Of a stretch of 5,675 nt of DNA, positions 1 to 5,675 are shown in pieces. The DNA lies in the NCBI GenBank assembly GCA_005888525.1, contig VBAB01000355.1, positions 1 to 5,675 of the forward strand, in the 5' to 3' direction. The notes under the pieces were generated by a model, which saw nothing but the letters and a program-made list of their open reading frames with translations, searched no databases and had not been told where the DNA came from. A program made the position numbers and the translations under genes. The DNA is from Alphaproteobacteria bacterium (lineage in GTDB: Bacteria; Pseudomonadota; Alphaproteobacteria; Rhizobiales; Hyphomicrobiaceae). Every line of letters starts with the position of its first letter. The stretch's first letter is position 1.

Positions 1-113
1 TGCTCGAAGCTGTGGACCTGAACCCTGTCGCCGTGCTGCCGCCAGGCCGCGGTGCGCTCGTACTCGACGCCCTCTTCATTCCGCGCAAACCAACCAGCCA
101 GGGACCGCCATGA
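1..113 (+). CDS. C-terminal end of NDP-forming acyl-CoA synthetase (ATP-grasp part), partial
   Basis: The frame starting at position 3 is open from the window edge to TGA at 111-113 and gives 36 residues beginning LEAVDLNPVAVLPPGRGALV and ending in SQGPP. The pattern E-x-x-D-L-N-P followed by a Gly-rich turn and A-L-V-L-D-A-L resembles the last strand pair of the ATP-grasp domain in acetate--CoA ligase (ADP-forming) and related acyl-CoA synthetases, where a similar 'E-I-N-P ... A-x-D-A' segment closes the protein. That family makes acyl-CoA thioesters from acid, CoA and a nucleoside triphosphate in the cytoplasm. The stop overlaps the next gene's start as ATGA (110-113), which suggests translational coupling and one operon with the crotonase. 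Only the tail is visible, so the family call is an inference and the substrate cannot be told. Confidence 0.6.
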   Translation, partial: LEAVDLNPVAVLPPGRGALVLDALFIPRKPTSQGPP

Positions 114-842
114 CCTACGAAACGGTAAAGCTCGAGCACGACGGCGCGCTCGCGATTCTCACTTTGAACCGGCCGGAGAAGATGAACTCCCTCTCCGATC
201 AGCTGCTCGCAGACTTCCGCGCCGCCATCGACACGTGCGAGCGCGACGACAGCGTGCGGGCACTGATCATCACCCTTCGATATTTCACCCCGCGAAAAAC
301 CGCGCACGACCGTGCAGGACTGGCGCGACCACGCCAAGGACGGCAACGAGACGTGGCTGCGCGTCTGGCGCTCGCGCTTGCCGGTTGTTGCGGCGGTGAA
401 CGGCTATTGCCTTGGCGGCGGCTGCGACCTCTCCATGAGCTGCGACTACACGGTGGCCGCGGACACGGCCCAATTCGGCGAGCCGGAGATCGAGTTCTGC
501 TCGGCCCCTCCCTTTCTGATCATGCCGTGGGTGCTCGGCATGAAGCATACCAAGGAGCTGCTTCTCCTCGGCGAGCGCGTCGACGCGACGGAGGCCTTGC
601 GCATAGGCCTCGTCAACCGGGTGGTGCCGGCCGACAAGCTCATGCAGGAAGCAAAGAAAGTGGCCGTGCGCATGGCCAGGATGCCCGCTATCGCCATGAA
701 GCAGAACAAGGAGGCGATCAATCAAGAGATGTTCTGCATGACCGCGATGGCGCATTCGCCGGAGGGACAGGAGTTCCGCAAGATCGCGCGCGAGCAGGGC
801 CTCAAAGCGGCGATCCGCTGGAGGGAGCAGCGGTTCAAATAG
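110..842 (+). pseudogene. Enoyl-CoA hydratase/isomerase (crotonase) family, broken by an internal deletion and frameshift
   Basis: Translation from ATG at 110 (AGGGA seven to eight bases upstream) gives a typical crotonase N-terminus, MTYETVKLEHDGALAILTLN then RPEKMNSLS, up to ALIIT ending at 274. After that the frame fails. The continuation lies one base over, from 276 (FDISPREKPRTTVQDW), and runs to TAG at 840-842. The family normally has about nine residues, like G-A-G-R-A-F-S-A-G, between these pieces. They form the first oxyanion-hole loop and are absent, so about 26 nt look deleted. The second oxyanion-hole loop is present (NGYCLGGGCDL, 400-432). The glutamate of FGEPEIEF fits the first crotonase catalytic Glu position, but the usual P-G-x-G-G stretch carrying the second Glu reads SAPPFLIMPW. 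This suggests a non-canonical hydratase, lyase or isomerase acting on CoA esters. The product as read would be inactive. A sequence error is possible. Confidence 0.85.
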
Positions 843-904
843 CCACGGCTCGTGCCAATGCCATGGTTATCGCATACGATGAAGCAAGGACGCGATGAGC
901 AGCC

Positions 905-910
905 AAGAGG
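905..910 (+). promoter_or_regulatory. Ribosome binding site deciding the GTG start at 917
   Basis: AAGAGG lies six bases before GTG at 917. No in-frame ATG exists upstream before the TGA at 896-898, and the only other nearby candidate is TTG at 920. This motif therefore supports GTG 917 as the transporter start. Confidence 0.5.
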
Positions 911-916
911 TCACAG

Positions 917-1921
917 GTGTTGGGTGCCGTCCTGGCAGTTCTCTCGGCCGCAGCTTTTGCCCTCAACAATGCGGCCGCTCGACGCGGAGTAGTGACCGGC
1001 ACTCCAGCTCAGGGCATGGTTGTCACCATCCCCATCGGCGTCATCTGTTTCCTTCCGATCGCGATCCTCACCGGCGGTGTCGCTCGGCTTGCGCAGTTTC
1101 GGCCAGAAGCCATCGCTTGGTTGGTAGGTGTTGGCCTGCTCCACTTTCTGCTCGGGCGGTATAGCAACTACCGCGCCAGTCAACTCGCCGGGGTGAACCT
1201 GACAGCGCCGGTGATCCAGCTGCAAGTCGTCGTCACCCTCGTACTTGCCGTCGTCGTCCTCCATGAACCTTGCACGGCCCTGCAGATGATCGGGGGCGCG
1301 CTCATGCTGGTGGGCTCGTTCATCACGCAAAGGCCTCCACGCCCTGCACGCTCATCCTCCAATGGCGAAGCCTCGATCAGCGTGGCGGCGTCTAGCCTTC
1401 CGACTTTCGCGCCACGCCATGCCGCAGGCTATCTGTTTGCCTCTATAGCGGCCCTCGCTTACGGCACCACGCCGATCATGGTGCGCACGGCTCTGGAGGG
1501 CCTTGGCCCGCTCAGCGGGATAGTGGGAGCGTTGATTGCCTACACCGCGGCGACAGTGGCTATCTGCCTCGCGCTGTTCTCACCTCCGTTGCGACGCAAC
1601 GTCATAGCCCTCAAGCGCGAGAACCTACCCTGGTTCGTCTACTCGGGCGTGTTCGTTGCTGCTGCTCAAGGACTGTTCTACTCCGCAGTCGCCGTTGCGC
1701 CGATCATGTTGGTCGTGCCCCTGATGCAGTCGGCTCTGGTGTTTCGCTTCCTCTTCGCCATGTGGCTCAACCCCGATCAGGAGGTGTTCAACGCTGGCGT
1801 CGTCATCGGCACCCTGGTCTCAATCCTCGGGGCATGCTTGGTGTCCATCGACACCAACACCATACTCAATGCCTTGGCTGTACCTGAAGCGCTCGCGCGT
1901 CTGCTGCATTGGCCGATTTGA
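917..1921 (+). CDS. EamA/DMT-superfamily membrane transporter
   Basis: A 334-residue, very hydrophobic protein with about ten predicted transmembrane helices in two homologous halves (roughly residues 1-137 and 168-311), the usual build and size of EamA (10-TMS drug/metabolite transporter) proteins of the inner membrane. The first half ends with the family-like V-L-H-E-P (114-118) before helix 5, and the matching place in the second half reads N-P-D-Q-E (285-289). A polar linker rich in Arg, Pro and Ser (138-168) joins the halves. A last hydrophilic tail follows residue 311. The GTG start is set by AAGAGG and an upstream stop. The gene follows the broken crotonase by 74 nt in the same direction and may be in its operon. 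It ends 40 nt from the oppositely directed SDR gene. DMT proteins export or import small metabolites, and the substrate cannot be inferred here. No defect is seen. Confidence 0.85.
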   Translation: MLGAVLAVLSAAAFALNNAAARRGVVTGTPAQGMVVTIPIGVICFLPIAILTGGVARLAQFRPEAIAWLVGVGLLHFLLGRYSNYRASQLAGVNLTAPVIQLQVVVTLVLAVVVLHEPCTALQMIGGALMLVGSFITQRPPRPARSSSNGEASISVAASSLPTFAPRHAAGYLFASIAALAYGTTPIMVRTALEGLGPLSGIVGALIAYTAATVAICLALFSPPLRRNVIALKRENLPWFVYSGVFVAAAQGLFYSAVAVAPIMLVVPLMQSALVFRFLFAMWLNPDQEVFNAGVVIGTLVSILGACLVSIDTNTILNALAVPEALARLLHWPI

Positions 1922-1961
1922 GCAAAGCGACACCCGACAACGTCGACCTCGAGGCGGATCA

Positions 1962-2732
1962 TCAACGAATCTCGGCGGGATCATACGAAAGTCCGGCAGC
2001 ACCGTAACCGCCGTCCACATTCAAGACGTGCCCCGTCACCCAATCGCACTCATCCGAGGCAAGGTAGACAGCGGCGTTCGCCACGGCATCGACGTTGCCA
2101 TAGGTATGCGTTGGAATGCGATCGAGATAGCCCTGCTTTCGCGACGGTCCGTGTTTGCTTATGCCGGTCTCGATTGGACCGGGCGCAATTGCGTTCACCA
2201 TCACGCCCTGCCCTGACAGCTCGACTGCCAGAACCTTGCAGATGTGCATGACCGCCGCCTTCGAAGCGCCATAGGCGATCCCGCCCATATTTCCTCGCTG
2301 TCCCGAAATCGACCCCATCTGAATGATGCGACCGCCCCCCTGCTTGACCATGTGACGGGCAGCGGCTTGTGCCGTGAGGAAGGAGCCTGTGAGATTGATA
2401 CGCAGGACGCGTTCCCAATCCTCGAGGCTCGTATCGAGTGCCAGCTTGTGCAATGCGATGCCGGCATTATTGACGGCGATATCGATGCGGCCGAAGCGCC
2501 TCACCGTTTCCGCAACCTGCCCATCGCATTGAACAGGATCAGCGACGACGGCCTGAAAGGCCTGAGCCGAACCGCCGGACTTTGTGATAGCTTACGCCGT
2601 AGCTTGCGCGCGAGCGCCATCCCGATCTGCGCACATCAGTGCAGCGCCTTCGCTGGCAAACCGCTTGGCGATGGCCGTGCCCAGGCCTCCGCCGGCTCCC
2701 GTAACCAGCGCAACCTTCCCTTTCAGTCTCAT
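1962..2732 (-). pseudogene. Short-chain dehydrogenase/reductase (SDR) with an in-frame stop at codon 47
   Basis: Reading the minus strand from ATG at 2732-2730, preceded by AAGGAG seven bases away, gives a classical SDR of 256 codons ending in TGA at 1964-1962. Visible motifs are the Rossmann TGAGGGLG (residues 11-18), Asp36 at the end of strand 2 (favours NAD over NADP), NNAG (88-91), and the tetrad Asn113, Ser141, Tyr154, Lys158, with P-G-P-I near the C-terminal third and G-x-x-L-N-V-D-G-G-Y at the end. Codon 47 is TAA (plus strand 2592-2594) in the middle of the first helix-turn region, with frame and homology unchanged on both sides, so a single base change (GAA to TAA would do) explains it. 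Residue 62 is Val where SDRs usually have the adenine-contacting Asp of D-V. The gene diverges from the CMD-family gene. Substrate unknown. It could be a true pseudogene or a base error. Confidence 0.85.
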
Positions 2733-2739
2733 TGACCTG

Positions 2740-2745
2740 CTCCTT
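2740..2745 (-). promoter_or_regulatory. Ribosome binding site of the SDR gene
   Basis: A near-consensus AAGGAG on the minus strand lies seven bases before ATG 2732-2730. It places the SDR start ahead of the complete Rossmann motif, even though the internal stop splits the reading frame. The 237-nt space between the two divergent starts (2733-2969) shows no promoter that I would defend. Confidence 0.6.
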
Positions 2746-2969
2746 GCACGAGACGGCCACAAACTATGTCGACGTCCGGCGCAGGATATCAGTTTTCAAG
2801 AGGTGCCGGGGCGGCGGGGCAGCTCACGTATCGTGGCGGGTGGCCGGCCAATGGCCATCGCCAATCGCATCGACTAAGCTTTCCTCTTCCGGCCGACGCG
2901 GTGCCGCGTGCTGCGCCCGCGCGGTCCTCGCATAACGTCATTTCTCCAGCGCTTCGAAAAGGTGTGTCC

Positions 2970-3305
2970 ATGGCCATCAAACCGACCCCGCCGTCTCCCG
3001 CACGTGACAAAGTGCGCGCCACTGTCCCCAAGCTCATCGACCTGACCGAAAAGGTGCTGTTCGGCGACGTATGGGAGCGACCTGGTCTGTCCAAGCGCGA
3101 CCGCAGCCTTATCACCTGCGCGGCGCTGGTTGCGCTCAATCGCACCGAGCAGCTCAAGGGTCATCTCGAACGCGCGCTCAACAACGGCGTTACGCCGGAC
3201 GAGATCGGCGAGCTGATCACGCATCTGGCGTTCTACGGCGGCTGGCCGGTGGCGATGTCCAGCGCGCTGGTCGCCAAGGATGTGCTCGAGCACCACAAGA
3301 AATAA
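2970..3305 (+). CDS. Carboxymuconolactone decarboxylase/AhpD-like family protein
   Basis: A 111-residue protein, the usual length for a single-domain CMD family member (alkylhydroperoxidase-like all-helical fold). Characteristic features are the L-S-x-R-D-R-S-L-I-T segment (residues 40-49), the A-L-N-R-T-E-Q-L-K-G-H-L helix (55-66), N-N-G-V-T-P-D-E-I-G-E-L-I-T-H (71-85) and H-L-A-F-Y-G-G-W-P (85-93). There is one cysteine (Cys50) and no C-x-x-C, so it is not a classical AhpD peroxidase. It is nearer the gamma-carboxymuconolactone decarboxylase type, but the reaction cannot be fixed. ATG 2970 is chosen because AAAAGG sits seven bases upstream and family similarity begins there. The frame is open further upstream to 2766, but that part is unlike the family. 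Divergent from the SDR gene and convergent with the MetX-like hydrolase, it is probably a monocistronic unit. Confidence 0.82.
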   Translation: MAIKPTPPSPARDKVRATVPKLIDLTEKVLFGDVWERPGLSKRDRSLITCAALVALNRTEQLKGHLERALNNGVTPDEIGELITHLAFYGGWPVAMSSALVAKDVLEHHKK

Positions 3306-3320
3306 TCTCTATCACGGCCC

Positions 3321-3337
3321 TTCCACGGGTAGTGGAA
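3321..3337. terminator. Stem-loop between convergent genes, possible bidirectional terminator
   Basis: TTCCAC, five-base loop GGGTA, GTGGAA: a perfect six-base-pair stem located in the 56-nt gap between the convergent CMD-family stop (3305) and the hydrolase stop (3362). Its place suits a terminator serving both genes. No T-run follows on either strand, so it is not a good intrinsic terminator by sequence. Confidence 0.35.
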
Positions 3338-3361
3338 CGCACACCATGCGCGCCCAAGCCA

Positions 3362-4384
3362 CTAGCTCGCCAGAAGCGTTTGCACCGCCGCGCGTATAGT
3401 GGCCTCGTCCTCGGGGCATTGCAGTGGGTTGCCGGCACGATGGCCCCAGATCGAGGAAATCGGGCGTAGCTCAGCATTGGGCATGAGCCGCGTCTCGGCC
3501 TCACTGTCAGCGAGCGTGAAGTACAGATCCGTCGTCGACGGCATGATGATCGCTCGCGCCGTGATCGCGCCGAGCGCTCTTGCGAGGTCCCCGTTGTAGA
3601 CCGTGTTGTCGGAGATATCGGATTGATACCAGGTATCGATCATCGACAAGAGGTCTTCTCCATTGCGGCGCAGGAAATTGCCTTCCCAGGCGCGCACCAG
3701 ATAGTCCTCGAGCGAGGCAAACCCGACGCGCTCCCAGAGCCTTTCACGATAGAACGCCTGGCTCATCGCCCAGCCGGCATAGACACGTGCGAAGGCGCGC
3801 AGGGCCCGAACCGGCCGCTCGACGAAGCATCCGTCGCGCCAAGCGGCATCGGCCGTCAGCGTCGCGCGGATGCCTTCGAGGAACACCTTATTGTGCGGGC
3901 TGGTGCGCGCCGACGTGCACACCGCGCAGATGCGGGCTACGCGGTCGGGGAACAAAGCCCCCCAGTGCAGCGCCTGCTGGCCGCCCATGGACCACCCATA
4001 CACCAGGGCCAGGCGTGTGACGCCGAATTTCTCGCGTAGCAGACGCTCCTGGGCATGCACATTGTCCCAGTGCGTGAACAAAGGATTGCGCCCGAGACCA
4101 AACGGCTCGGCAAGATTGCTCGGCGATGTCGACAGCCCGTTGCCGAACTGGTTCGCAATGACGATGAAGTAGCGCTCGGAATCGAGCACGCGTTCCCGCC
4201 CGATGAGCCAGTCGATGTCGGTGTGATGGGCGCCATAGGAAGTGGGATAGAGAATGACGTTCGACTTGTCGGGAGCCAGTGTGCCGTAGGTCTTGTAGAC
4301 AATATGCGCCTTGGGCAGCGTCAATCCACGCTGCAGTGTCAGCGGACCGAGATCGAAGGCCTCATGGTCGGCCACGGCAATCAT
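3362..4384 (-). CDS. Alpha/beta hydrolase of the homoserine O-acetyltransferase (MetX-like) superfamily
   Basis: A 340-residue protein read from ATG 4384-4382 to TAG 3364-3362. It has an alpha/beta-hydrolase core with nucleophile elbow G-W-S-M-G-G (Ser132), Asp286 in P-S-T-T-D-L-Y-F and His315 in I-W-G-H-R-A-G-N-P, a complete Ser-Asp-His triad in the order used by MetX-type acyltransferases. The N-terminal part (Y-K-T-Y-G-T-L, P-T-S-Y-G-A-H-H-T-D, N-Q-F-G-N-G-L-S) also fits the superfamily. MetX itself moves an acetyl group from acetyl-CoA to homoserine, the first committed step to methionine. Here the lid region (W-Y-Q-S-D-I-S-D-N, 252-260) does not look like authentic MetX, so a related acyltransferase or hydrolase with another substrate is likelier. 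ATG 4384 is chosen because similarity starts there, although only AAAGG touching the ATG could serve as binding site. A GTG at 4471 would add 29 residues. Divergent from selO. Confidence 0.8.
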   Translation of the reverse strand: MIAVADHEAFDLGPLTLQRGLTLPKAHIVYKTYGTLAPDKSNVILYPTSYGAHHTDIDWLIGRERVLDSERYFIVIANQFGNGLSTSPSNLAEPFGLGRNPLFTHWDNVHAQERLLREKFGVTRLALVYGWSMGGQQALHWGALFPDRVARICAVCTSARTSPHNKVFLEGIRATLTADAAWRDGCFVERPVRALRAFARVYAGWAMSQAFYRERLWERVGFASLEDYLVRAWEGNFLRRNGEDLLSMIDTWYQSDISDNTVYNGDLARALGAITARAIIMPSTTDLYFTLADSEAETRLMPNAELRPISSIWGHRAGNPLQCPEDEATIRAAVQTLLAS

Positions 4385-4456
4385 CCTTTGCTTAAGGCGC
4401 GGTCTTTGCCAGGGCGCCGAGATTTGGGAGCCGACTTTGACCCGCCTCCCGCCTGT

Positions 4457-4468
4457 TTTCAACACCTG
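4457..4468. repeat. 12-bp direct repeat, copy 1 (TTTCAACACCTG)
   Basis: TTTCAACACCTG occurs here and again, identical and in the same orientation, at 4527-4538. The start-to-start distance is 70 bp. Both copies lie in the 220-nt region between the divergent hydrolase and SelO starts. On the minus strand the motif reads CAGGTGTTGAAA. It could be a regulator binding site, but chance or a small duplication is also possible. Confidence 0.5.
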
Positions 4469-4526
4469 CACCCGCTCGAGGCTACGACCGTTCCCTACGG
4501 GCGCTGCGGCATTGCCCCTAACCTCA

Positions 4527-4538
4527 TTTCAACACCTG
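4527..4538. repeat. 12-bp direct repeat, copy 2 (TTTCAACACCTG)
   Basis: Second exact copy of the motif at 4457-4468. It overlaps the -35 position of the putative SelO promoter, where a bound regulator would be expected to affect transcription. The sequences between and around the two copies are not alike, so this is not part of a longer duplication. Confidence 0.5.
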
Positions 4539-4556
4539 GGTCCCCTCTGCTAGTGT
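4528..4556 (+). promoter_or_regulatory. selO: Putative sigma-70-type promoter for selO
   Basis: An extended -10 element, TG-C-TAGTGT (4548-4556), lies about 50 bases before the SelO ATG. At 17-bp spacing the -35 place reads TTCAAC (4528-4533), a poor match to TTGACA. An extended -10 can partly make up for a weak -35. The predicted transcript would start near 4563 and have a leader of about 40 nt. Confidence 0.3.
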
Positions 4557-4604
4557 CGATCTTGGCGATCCCGTCTGTACCGAACGTCACGCGCCGGGGA
4601 TGAA

Positions 4605-5675
4605 ATGCTCGCACCAGCCGAAGCAACTCACGTTTTTCCCTTCGATAACAGCTACGCGCGGTTGCCGGAGCGGTTCTTTGCGCGTTTGCCGCCCACCCCC
4701 GTTACCGCGCCCCGGCTGATCCGACTGAATGAGAAGCTCGCCCGACAGCTCGGGCTCGACCCCCTCGAGCTTTCCTCGTCCGCGGGCGTCGCGATGCTTG
4801 CAGGCAACACGGTGCCCGACCTCGGCGAGCCCCTCGCCATGGCCTATGCCGGCCACCAGTTCGGCCACTTCGTGCCTCAGCTCGGCGACGGGCGTGCCAT
4901 TCTGCTGGGCGAGGTCGTCGATCGCGACGGCGTGCGCCGTGACATCCAGCTCAAGGGCTCGGGCCCGACGCCTTTCTCGCGGCAGGGGGACGGACGCGCC
5001 GCTCTCGGACCTGTCCTGCGCGAATACATCGTCAGCGAGGCGATGGCGGCTCTCGGCATCCCGACCACCAGAACGCTCGCAGCCGTGGCGACCGGCGAGA
5101 CCGTCTTGCGCGAGACGCCTTTGCCCGGTGCGGTCCTAACCCGCATCGCGTCGAGCCACATCCGCGTCGGCACCTTTCAGTTCTTCGCTGCGCGCGGAGA
5201 TGTTGATGGCATTCGCGACCTCGCCGATTACGTCATAGCGCGCCATTACCCGGAAGCAGCCGCGGCCCCGAACCGCTACCGCGCCCTCCTCGACTCGGTG
5301 ATTGCGCGTCAGTCCGAGCTCGTCGCGAAGTGGTTGCTTGTCGGCTTCATTCACGGCGTCATGAATACCGACAACATGTCGGTCGCCGGCGAGACCATCG
5401 ACTACGGCCCCTGCGCCTTCATGGACACCTATGACCCAGGGACGGTCTACAGCTCGATCGATACCGTGGGTCGCTACGCCTACGGCAACCAGCCGCGCAT
5501 CGCCAAGTGGAACCTTGCCCGCCTGGCGGAAACGCTCTTGCCTCTCCTTGCCGAGGACAAGGACGCCGCCGTCGCGGCGGCGCAAGAGGCTATCGGCGCG
5601 TTCGCTACCCTCTTCGAGTCCGCTTACACCGCGGGCCTCCGGCGCAAGATCGGTTTGGTGGAAAGGCGGCCGGAC
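4605..5675 (+). CDS. selO: Protein adenylyltransferase SelO (YdiU/UPF0061), 3' end outside the window
   Basis: An open frame of 357 codons from ATG 4605 to the window edge, about three quarters of the usual bacterial SelO length. SelO is a pseudokinase-fold enzyme that binds ATP in flipped orientation and transfers AMP to Ser/Thr/Tyr of target proteins, with a reported role in redox stress. Recognisable segments are F-D-N-S-Y-A-R-L-P (13-21), Y-A-G-H-Q-F-G-H-F (81-89), Q-L-K-G-S-G-P-T-P-F-S-R (115-126), G-R-A-A-L-G-P-V-L-R-E (130-140) and H-G-V-M-N-T-D-N-M-S (250-259). Expected functional residues are Lys117, Arg180, Arg187, catalytic Asp256, Asn257 and metal-binding Asp266 (D-Y-G-P). Each is four positions after the residue I recall from the Pseudomonas syringae enzyme. 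The start has CGGGGA (4595-4600) four bases upstream, and the N-terminus matches the family. The C-terminal Cys/Sec site is not in view. Confidence 0.93.
   Translation, partial: MLAPAEATHVFPFDNSYARLPERFFARLPPTPVTAPRLIRLNEKLARQLGLDPLELSSSAGVAMLAGNTVPDLGEPLAMAYAGHQFGHFVPQLGDGRAILLGEVVDRDGVRRDIQLKGSGPTPFSRQGDGRAALGPVLREYIVSEAMAALGIPTTRTLAAVATGETVLRETPLPGAVLTRIASSHIRVGTFQFFAARGDVDGIRDLADYVIARHYPEAAAAPNRYRALLDSVIARQSELVAKWLLVGFIHGVMNTDNMSVAGETIDYGPCAFMDTYDPGTVYSSIDTVGRYAYGNQPRIAKWNLARLAETLLPLLAEDKDAAVAAAQEAIGAFATLFESAYTAGLRRKIGLVERRPD

Noticed and set aside
275..312. Programmed ribosomal frameshift in the crotonase
   Set aside because: No slippery heptamer or pseudoknot is visible at the junction, and about nine essential residues are missing, which a frameshift cannot supply.
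1922..1961. CCTCGAGG palindrome in the gap between the convergent transporter and SDR genes
   Set aside because: Only eight bases with no loop and no T-run, so it is not a supportable terminator.
2744..2770. TTGCAC ... TATGTC as a promoter for the CMD-family gene
   Set aside because: The spacing is only 15 bp, the -10 is weak, and it would give a leader of about 190 nt overlapping the SDR ribosome binding site.
2841..2857. Palindrome TGGCCGGCCA followed by ATGGCCA between the SDR and CMD-family genes
   Set aside because: Short GC-rich palindromes are expected by chance in such DNA. It has no promoter around it and no second copy, so I do not call an operator.
2766..2969. Upstream extension of the CMD-family reading frame by 68 codons
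   Set aside because: The extension is low in family resemblance, and a good ribosome binding site precedes ATG 2970, so the short form is preferred.
3580..4172. Long open frames on the plus strand opposite the MetX-like hydrolase
   Set aside because: They are Arg/Pro-rich, have no recognisable domain and mirror a well-conserved gene on the other strand, a normal effect of high GC.
5136..5585. Open frame on the minus strand opposite selO
   Set aside because: It lies wholly inside the conserved SelO coding sequence and resembles no family.

Overview
The window is high-GC DNA with compact genes, ATG and GTG starts and purine-rich ribosome binding sites. The proteins look alphaproteobacterial, perhaps Hyphomicrobiales-like, but this rests on general resemblance and cannot be fixed to a genus. 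I see no RNA genes, CRISPR array, insertion sequence, integrase or phage gene.

Layout. (1) Positions 1-842, plus strand: the last 36 codons of a probable NDP-forming acyl-CoA synthetase (ATP-grasp end), overlapping by ATGA the start of an enoyl-CoA hydratase/isomerase (crotonase) gene. The crotonase gene is frameshifted near 275, where about 26 nt encoding an oxyanion-hole motif appear to be missing. (2) 917-1921, plus: an intact EamA/DMT-type ten-helix transporter with a GTG start. (3) 1962-2732, minus, converging on the transporter: a short-chain dehydrogenase/reductase (SDR) with every catalytic residue but an in-frame TAA at codon 47. (4) 2970-3305, plus, divergent from the SDR: a small carboxymuconolactone decarboxylase/AhpD-like protein. 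(5) 3362-4384, minus, converging on the previous gene: an alpha/beta hydrolase of the homoserine O-acetyltransferase (MetX-like) superfamily. (6) 4605 to the window end, plus, divergent from the hydrolase: the first 357 codons of SelO (YdiU), a protein AMPylase with all expected active-site residues.

How the genes relate. The acyl-CoA synthetase and crotonase pair looks like an operon for CoA activation and hydration or cleavage of an organic acid. The DMT transporter follows 74 nt later and could be co-transcribed. The SDR and CMD-family genes are commonly found among catabolic genes, but nothing here fixes their substrates. The MetX-like hydrolase and SelO share a 220-nt divergent upstream region holding a 12-bp direct repeat and a plausible promoter. 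Nothing amounts to a convincing new system. The notable points are two lesions in otherwise well-conserved enzyme genes (real pseudogenes or sequence/assembly errors) and the repeated motif between the divergent genes.
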